Assembly (NCBI GenBank): GCA_041178545.1 | Contig: JBEGVB010000111.1 | Coordinates: forward strand, 1-17,822 | Length of the DNA stretch: 17,822 bases | From: JBEATZ01 sp041178545 | GTDB lineage: Bacteria; Planctomycetota; UBA1135; UBA2386 | Direction: 5' to 3' | Part shown: positions 14,666 through 17,822 of the stretch, one piece after another | Numbering within the stretch: position 1 is the first letter of the stretch | Layout: each line of letters starts with the position of its first letter | The notes under the pieces: model-generated | Told to the model about the DNA's origin: nothing | Databases searched by the model: none | The model's input: only the letters and a program-made list of their open reading frames with translations | Program-made: the position numbers and the translations under genes

Positions 14666-16215
14666 GGTGCCATCCTCTGGGCAAGGACGACCACGTCCAC
14701 CTTGCCGTTCGCATTGTGCGGCAACTCGGGCAGCACGCACACCCGGTCCGGGACCATGTAGGCGGGCAGTCGGCTGCGGCACTGCCGCAACGCACGCGCC
14801 TCCAGCGTGGGGTCGGTGCCTGCCACGCACAGCACGATGCGGTCGCCGTCGGGCCCGCCGGGCAGGCCGAACACGGCAACCTCGCCGGCGCCGGGCAAGC
14901 CATCCAGCGCCTGGGCGACCTCGTCCGGCGAGATGCGGTGGCCGCTCACCTTGAGCATGCGGTCGCTGCGGGCCACGAAGTGGAGCAGGCCCGCGGCATC
15001 GCGCCGCACGAGGTCGCCCGAGTGCACCACGGTGCCCGGCAGCCCGCGCGGGTCCGGACGGAAACGCTGTGCCGTCGCCTCGGGCCGGCGCCAGTACCCG
15101 TGCGCGACGAGCGCGCCTGCGTGCACCAGTTCGCCCTCGGCAGGACCTTCCAGCACGGCGCCGGTGCGCGGGTCGACGAGCAGCAGTTCCACCTCGGGGA
15201 TGGCACGGCCGAAGCTCTCGGGATGGCGGTCGACCTCGGCAGGTGGCAGCGTCGCGCTGCGAAAGGCCTCCGTGAGCCCATACATGCTGTGCACGTCCAT
15301 CGCAGGCCACGTGGCCCGCAGCGTGCGGATGTCCTCCACCGCGAGCCTGCCGCCGCTGTTGGTGACGTAGCGCAGCGACGAACCGTCTGCCGCGGTGAGC
15401 TGGCCGGTGCGCACCCCGCGGCAGACCTCGTGCCACAGCGACGGCACGCCGGCGAGACCCGTGGGGCGCACGGTGCGCAGCAGGTGCGCCAACTCGCCGA
15501 GGCCGATCCAGTCCGCCGCCGTGACCCGCGCCCCGTGGTACATGGCGCCGAGCAGTTGGTTGAGCCCGTAGTCGAAGCTGAACGGCAGCACGGCAAGAAC
15601 GTGGTCTGCAGGCGACAGTCCGAGGTAGCCGCCGACGATGCGCGCCCCGTCCACCAGGTTGCGGTGGTCCTGCACGATGCCCTTGGCGAGGCCGGTGCTG
15701 CCGCTCGTGTAGAGCAGCACGGCTGGCTGGCGCGGCTCGAGCGCCGGCAGGCTGTTGCCGTCCTGTCCGCATGCACCGAGCGCCTCGGACTCGAGCCCTC
15801 GCAACGGCTTGGCATCGGCATGGAACAGCCGCCTCCCGCCCAGCACGCGCTGCGGGTCGCGCAGCATGGCGAGCTTGGTGGCACTGGCGACCACGGCCCA
15901 TGGCTCGCTGTCGGCAAGCACGTGGGCCACCTGGTCGTCCTTGAGCTTGGGGTTGACCGGAACGGCGATGCCGCCGGCCACGGCCGCCGCGAGGATCGCA
16001 ACTGCCTCCTCGGGGCACCGGTGGACGTGGACCGCGAGCCGGTCGCCCGGGCGGAAGCCACGGGCCACGAGGCCGCGCGCAAGCCGTTCGACCTGATGCG
16101 CGAAGTCCGTGCCGGTGGCAAGCTCGTCGCCGACCCCGAGGAACGGCCGTTCACCGGGCTGCTCGCGCACCCGTTCGAGGAGGGTCTGCAGGGTGTGACC
16201 CCGGACTCCGCTCAT
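14647..16215 (-). CDS. Acyl-CoA/acyl-AMP ligase, exosortase-A-associated type
   Basis: An ANL-superfamily enzyme that adenylates an acyl group and transfers it to CoA or a carrier protein; 522 residues from the ATG at 16215. Seen: ATP loop YTSGSTGLAKG (169-179), MYGLTEAFRS (311-320), the SGD motif with Asp401, the hinge region DRMLKVSGHRISPDEV (418-433), and the catalytic Lys505 in NANGKVD. LAVLPFSFDYGLNQL, GLAGVPSLW, YVTNSGG, EAFRSATLPPAEVDRHP and ELVHAGALVAHGYW closely recall the family 'acyl-CoA ligase (AMP-forming), exosortase A system-associated' (TIGR03098, from memory). That family occurs beside exosortase and exopolysaccharide genes and is thought to act with a carrier protein. It is the first gene of an operon with NUDIX and a membrane protein. 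The partners usually found with it (acyl carrier protein, PLP decarboxylase, exosortase) are not in this window. Confidence 0.85.
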   Translation of the reverse strand: MSGVRGHTLQTLLERVREQPGERPFLGVGDELATGTDFAHQVERLARGLVARGFRPGDRLAVHVHRCPEEAVAILAAAVAGGIAVPVNPKLKDDQVAHVLADSEPWAVVASATKLAMLRDPQRVLGGRRLFHADAKPLRGLESEALGACGQDGNSLPALEPRQPAVLLYTSGSTGLAKGIVQDHRNLVDGARIVGGYLGLSPADHVLAVLPFSFDYGLNQLLGAMYHGARVTAADWIGLGELAHLLRTVRPTGLAGVPSLWHEVCRGVRTGQLTAADGSSLRYVTNSGGRLAVEDIRTLRATWPAMDVHSMYGLTEAFRSATLPPAEVDRHPESFGRAIPEVELLLVDPRTGAVLEGPAEGELVHAGALVAHGYWRRPEATAQRFRPDPRGLPGTVVHSGDLVRRDAAGLLHFVARSDRMLKVSGHRISPDEVAQALDGLPGAGEVAVFGLPGGPDGDRIVLCVAGTDPTLEARALRQCRSRLPAYMVPDRVCVLPELPHNANGKVDVVVLAQRMAPCTDNT

Positions 16216-16286
16216 CGTTCGCACGCCACCGGTGTCTGCACACCCGTCAAGGAACACGACCGCGCACCACACGGCCGGAAATGGAA

Positions 16287-16312
16287 CAGGGCCTCCCCGG
16301 GGGAAGGCCCTG
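16287..16312 (-). terminator. Terminator-like hairpin after tRNA-Glu
   Basis: CAGGGCCT (16287-16294) and AGGCCCTG (16305-16312) pair perfectly; the 10-base loop is itself CCCC/GGGG-rich and can extend the stem. On the minus strand it begins 3 bases after the encoded CCA of tRNA-Glu and is followed by TTCCATTTCC, a weak T-rich tail. It separates the tRNA from the ligase operon. Confidence 0.65.
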
Positions 16313-16315
16313 CGT

Positions 16316-16393
16316 TGGTATCCCGTAGGGGATTCGAACCCCTGTTGCCAGAATGAAAATCTGGAGTCCTAGGCCAGGCTAGACGAACGGGAC
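16316..16393 (-). tRNA. tRNA-Glu (anticodon UUC)
   Basis: The minus strand begins GTCCCGTTCGTCTAG, the usual start of bacterial tRNA-Glu. The 7-base anticodon loop TTTTCAT, between stems CCAGA and TCTGG, gives anticodon TTC. The T arm is GGGGTTCGAATCCCC. The acceptor stem GTCCCGT pairs with ACGGGAT (one G-U pair), then discriminator A73 and an encoded CCA (16316-16318). The D arm is two bases longer than in E. coli tRNA-Glu. It stands alone, with its own promoter and a hairpin after it. Confidence 0.95.
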
Positions 16394-16409
16394 GCGTTCG
16401 AGGGCGAGG

Positions 16410-16437
16410 ATGATAGGAAACACCACCCTCCGCGCAA
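16410..16437 (-). promoter_or_regulatory. Sigma70-type promoter of tRNA-Glu
   Basis: On the minus strand TTGCGC (16437-16432) and TATCAT (16415-16410, 5 of 6 to the -10 consensus) are 16 bases apart. The tRNA 5' end (16393) lies 16 bases after the -10 box, giving a short leader, as expected for a tRNA gene. Between here and the scpB stop (16477) I see nothing else. Confidence 0.6.
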
Positions 16438-16476
16438 GGCTTTCGTGGGCCGGGGTGCCGTGGACGCACCACGGGC

Positions 16477-17496
16477 TCAGCCCAGTTGCTTGAACTCCTT
16501 GACGCTCGGGAGTTCCTGCAGCGACGAGAGCCCGAAGCGCTCCAGGAACTGCTGCGTGGTGCCGTACTGGAGCGGCCTGCCGGGCACGTCCGCACGGCCG
16601 GTGCAGCGCACCAGCTTGTGCTGGAGCAGGGTGCGCAGCATGGGGCCCGCCTTCACGCCGCGGATGGCCTCGATCTCCGAGCGCATCACGGGCTGGCGGT
16701 AGGCGATCACCGCGAGCGTCTCGAGTGCTGCCGTGGAGAGCTTCTCCATCTTCTTCACGCCGCGCAGGCGCGTGAGGTACGGGAACGTGGCCGGTGCCGT
16801 GAGGACCTTCACGCCCTCGCCGCTGCGCTGCAGCTCGAGCAGCATGCCGGACTGGGCGAGTTCGGCCTGCAGCAGGTCGAGCGCCTCGTTCACGAGCTTC
16901 TGCGTGGTGTTGCACGCCTGGGCGAGGCGCAGCAGCGACAAGCCGTCGCGCTGCGTGAGCACGAGCGGGAACAGGATCCTCGCGATGGCTGCAGGGTCCT
17001 TGAGCTCGGGGACGGCAGGCAGGCCCTCCTCCTCGGCTCCGGCCTCCTCCACCATCGCCATCTCCTCGGCAGCGGCAGCCGCTGCCATGGCGGCCTCGCG
17101 GTCGATGCCCTCCTCGGCGCCGGGCGCAGTCTCTTCGGCAGGCGCGTCGACAGCAGCAGGCAGTTCGTCCACAGGTGCTGCGACGGGCTCCGCAGGGACC
17201 TCGGCCACGAGTTCGGGCGCGGGCTCCGCTGCAGCAAACTCCGCAACCTCGACGCCCTCCACGGCCGCAGGCACGTCCTGCGCAACCGACTCCGGCGCGG
17301 GTGGCGTCTCGCCCTCGGCGGTGCCGGGGAACGGCAGGCGGTTCAGCGGTTCCTGGGGCTCACCCATGTGCGTCGGCTCGTTGTCCAGACCGAGTTGGCG
17401 TTCCGCAAGCAGCAGTTCCTCCGGACCCTTGGTCCTCGGGGTGTGCATGCTGCTGCCCTGGGTGTCGACGGACACCTCCCTGATGATTTCGCCCAT
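16477..17496 (-). CDS. scpB: Segregation and condensation protein ScpB with long N-terminal extension
   Basis: ScpB is the small partner of the SMC-ScpA-ScpB condensin that compacts and separates chromosomes. The product is 339 residues; ScpB is usually about 180-220. The two winged-helix domains lie at about 168-235 and 254-325. The second carries the family hallmark STAALETLAVIAYRQPVMRS, EIEAIRGV, LRTLL, and GRADVPGRPLQYGTT, then FLERFGLSSLQELP. The first about 165 residues are an Ala/Glu/Pro/Val-rich acidic, probably disordered, extension. The ATG at 17496 is the first good start; internal Met residues at 17 and 44 would still leave most of the extension. No Shine-Dalgarno sequence is seen. 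ScpA is not in the window. The gene lies 87 bases downstream of the partial gene at the right edge. Confidence 0.93.
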   Translation of the reverse strand: MGEIIREVSVDTQGSSMHTPRTKGPEELLLAERQLGLDNEPTHMGEPQEPLNRLPFPGTAEGETPPAPESVAQDVPAAVEGVEVAEFAAAEPAPELVAEVPAEPVAAPVDELPAAVDAPAEETAPGAEEGIDREAAMAAAAAAEEMAMVEEAGAEEEGLPAVPELKDPAAIARILFPLVLTQRDGLSLLRLAQACNTTQKLVNEALDLLQAELAQSGMLLELQRSGEGVKVLTAPATFPYLTRLRGVKKMEKLSTAALETLAVIAYRQPVMRSEIEAIRGVKAGPMLRTLLQHKLVRCTGRADVPGRPLQYGTTQQFLERFGLSSLQELPSVKEFKQLG

Positions 17497-17583
17497 GCGA
17501 GTGTTCTAGTGCCCTGGGCCGAAAAATGGAACCACCCACTTCGCGCAACACCTGTAGGGGAAGCACCTTGTGATGGGACCTGC

Positions 17584-17822
17584 TCAGGGCTTTCGCTCGC
17601 TCGCCGCGCGCCAGCGCAGGGTGTAGGCATTGGTTTCCACGGCCGTGAGCGGACGTGCCGCAAGGTCGGCCTCGACCTCCGCGCGCACCGCGGCATACGG
17701 CAACGGTCGGGCGGGGATGCGCTGCAGGCAGAACACGAGGTAGTGGCGCTGGTCCGCACCCTCGCCTGCCGAGGTGAGCGTCAACTGGCCCGGCTCGAGG
17801 TCGAACGCGACGCGCGCGGCAG
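17584..17822 (-). CDS. Partial C-terminus, probable PpiC-type peptidyl-prolyl isomerase
   Basis: The frame is open from the right edge to a TGA at 17584, so only about the last 78 residues are seen. AFDLEPGQL, then HYLVFCLQRIPARPLPYAAVRAEVEADLAARP, followed by a closing helix, resembles the end of parvulin (PpiC/SurA-like) foldases, where a final strand returning to 'GYH-V-V' is followed by the ending of the chain-binding region. The diagnostic parvulin core would be outside the window, so this is a weak call. The direction is the same as scpB, 87 bases upstream of it, so they may share transcription. Confidence 0.45.
   Translation of the reverse strand, partial: AARVAFDLEPGQLTLTSAGEGADQRHYLVFCLQRIPARPLPYAAVRAEVEADLAARPLTAVETNAYTLRWRAASERKP

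Noticed and set aside
15201..15216. Second sigma54-like site (TGGCACG with GC ten bases after GG)
   Set aside because: It lies inside the ligase coding region on the opposite strand, and the -12 part is AAGC instead of TTGC.
16222..16250. TTGACG box and GGTGT/ACACC inverted repeat upstream of the ligase
   Set aside because: No -10 box at proper distance and the 5-bp repeat is too short to support an operator.

Overview
The window is GC-rich coding DNA from a Gram-negative-type bacterium. Clues are several lipoprotein signal peptides, a PEP-CTERM protein, many GTG starts, very few Shine-Dalgarno sequences, secreted alpha-solenoid proteins and a PATAN(DUF4388)/PEGA/PQQ-propeller membrane protein. 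This mix suggests Planctomycetota or a similar deep-branching lineage. That placement is inference; no marker gene here settles it. I see no insertion sequence, prophage, CRISPR array or rRNA.

Layout. A truncated lipoprotein gene leaves the left edge on the minus strand (2-94). A sulfur-handling operon then runs on the plus strand: a 7Fe-type ferredoxin (299-544), a ThiF/MoeB-like E1 enzyme (565-1590) and a cysteine desulfurase (1587-2699). It is preceded by a good sigma70-like promoter (225-253). Convergent to it is a secreted alpha-helical protein of unknown function (2653-4131, minus). Divergent from that is a 1207-residue membrane protein (4154-7777) with a PATAN domain and TPR-like helices inside the cell, one membrane span, and a PEGA domain and PQQ-type beta-propeller outside. 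A 370-base gap (7778-8147) follows and contains a near-perfect sigma54 promoter. Next is a small Gly-rich protein that has both a lipobox and a PEP-CTERM tail (8148-8600). An RluA-type pseudouridine synthase (8689-9672) and a HEAT-like lipoprotein (9680-10408) follow. A membrane-anchored coiled-coil protein (10419-10970, minus) is divergent from an NhaC-family antiporter (11051-13174, plus).

The right part is all minus strand, read right to left: the tail of a probable PpiC-type protein (17584-17822), scpB (16477-17496), tRNA-Glu(UUC) with its own promoter and a terminator-like hairpin (16287-16437), then a compact operon. The operon encodes an acyl-CoA/acyl-AMP ligase that closely resembles the exosortase-A-associated family (14647-16215), a NUDIX hydrolase (14099-14665) and a membrane-anchored protein (13182-14102), all with overlapping ends.

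The most interesting material is the exosortase/PEP-CTERM theme: a sigma54 promoter driving a dual-signal lipoprotein/PEP-CTERM protein, with an exosortase-type ligase linked to an unusual NUDIX partner about 6 kb away. The second is a FliM-like N-terminal peptide, the kind that binds phosphorylated CheY, on the PATAN-TPR-PEGA-PQQ protein.
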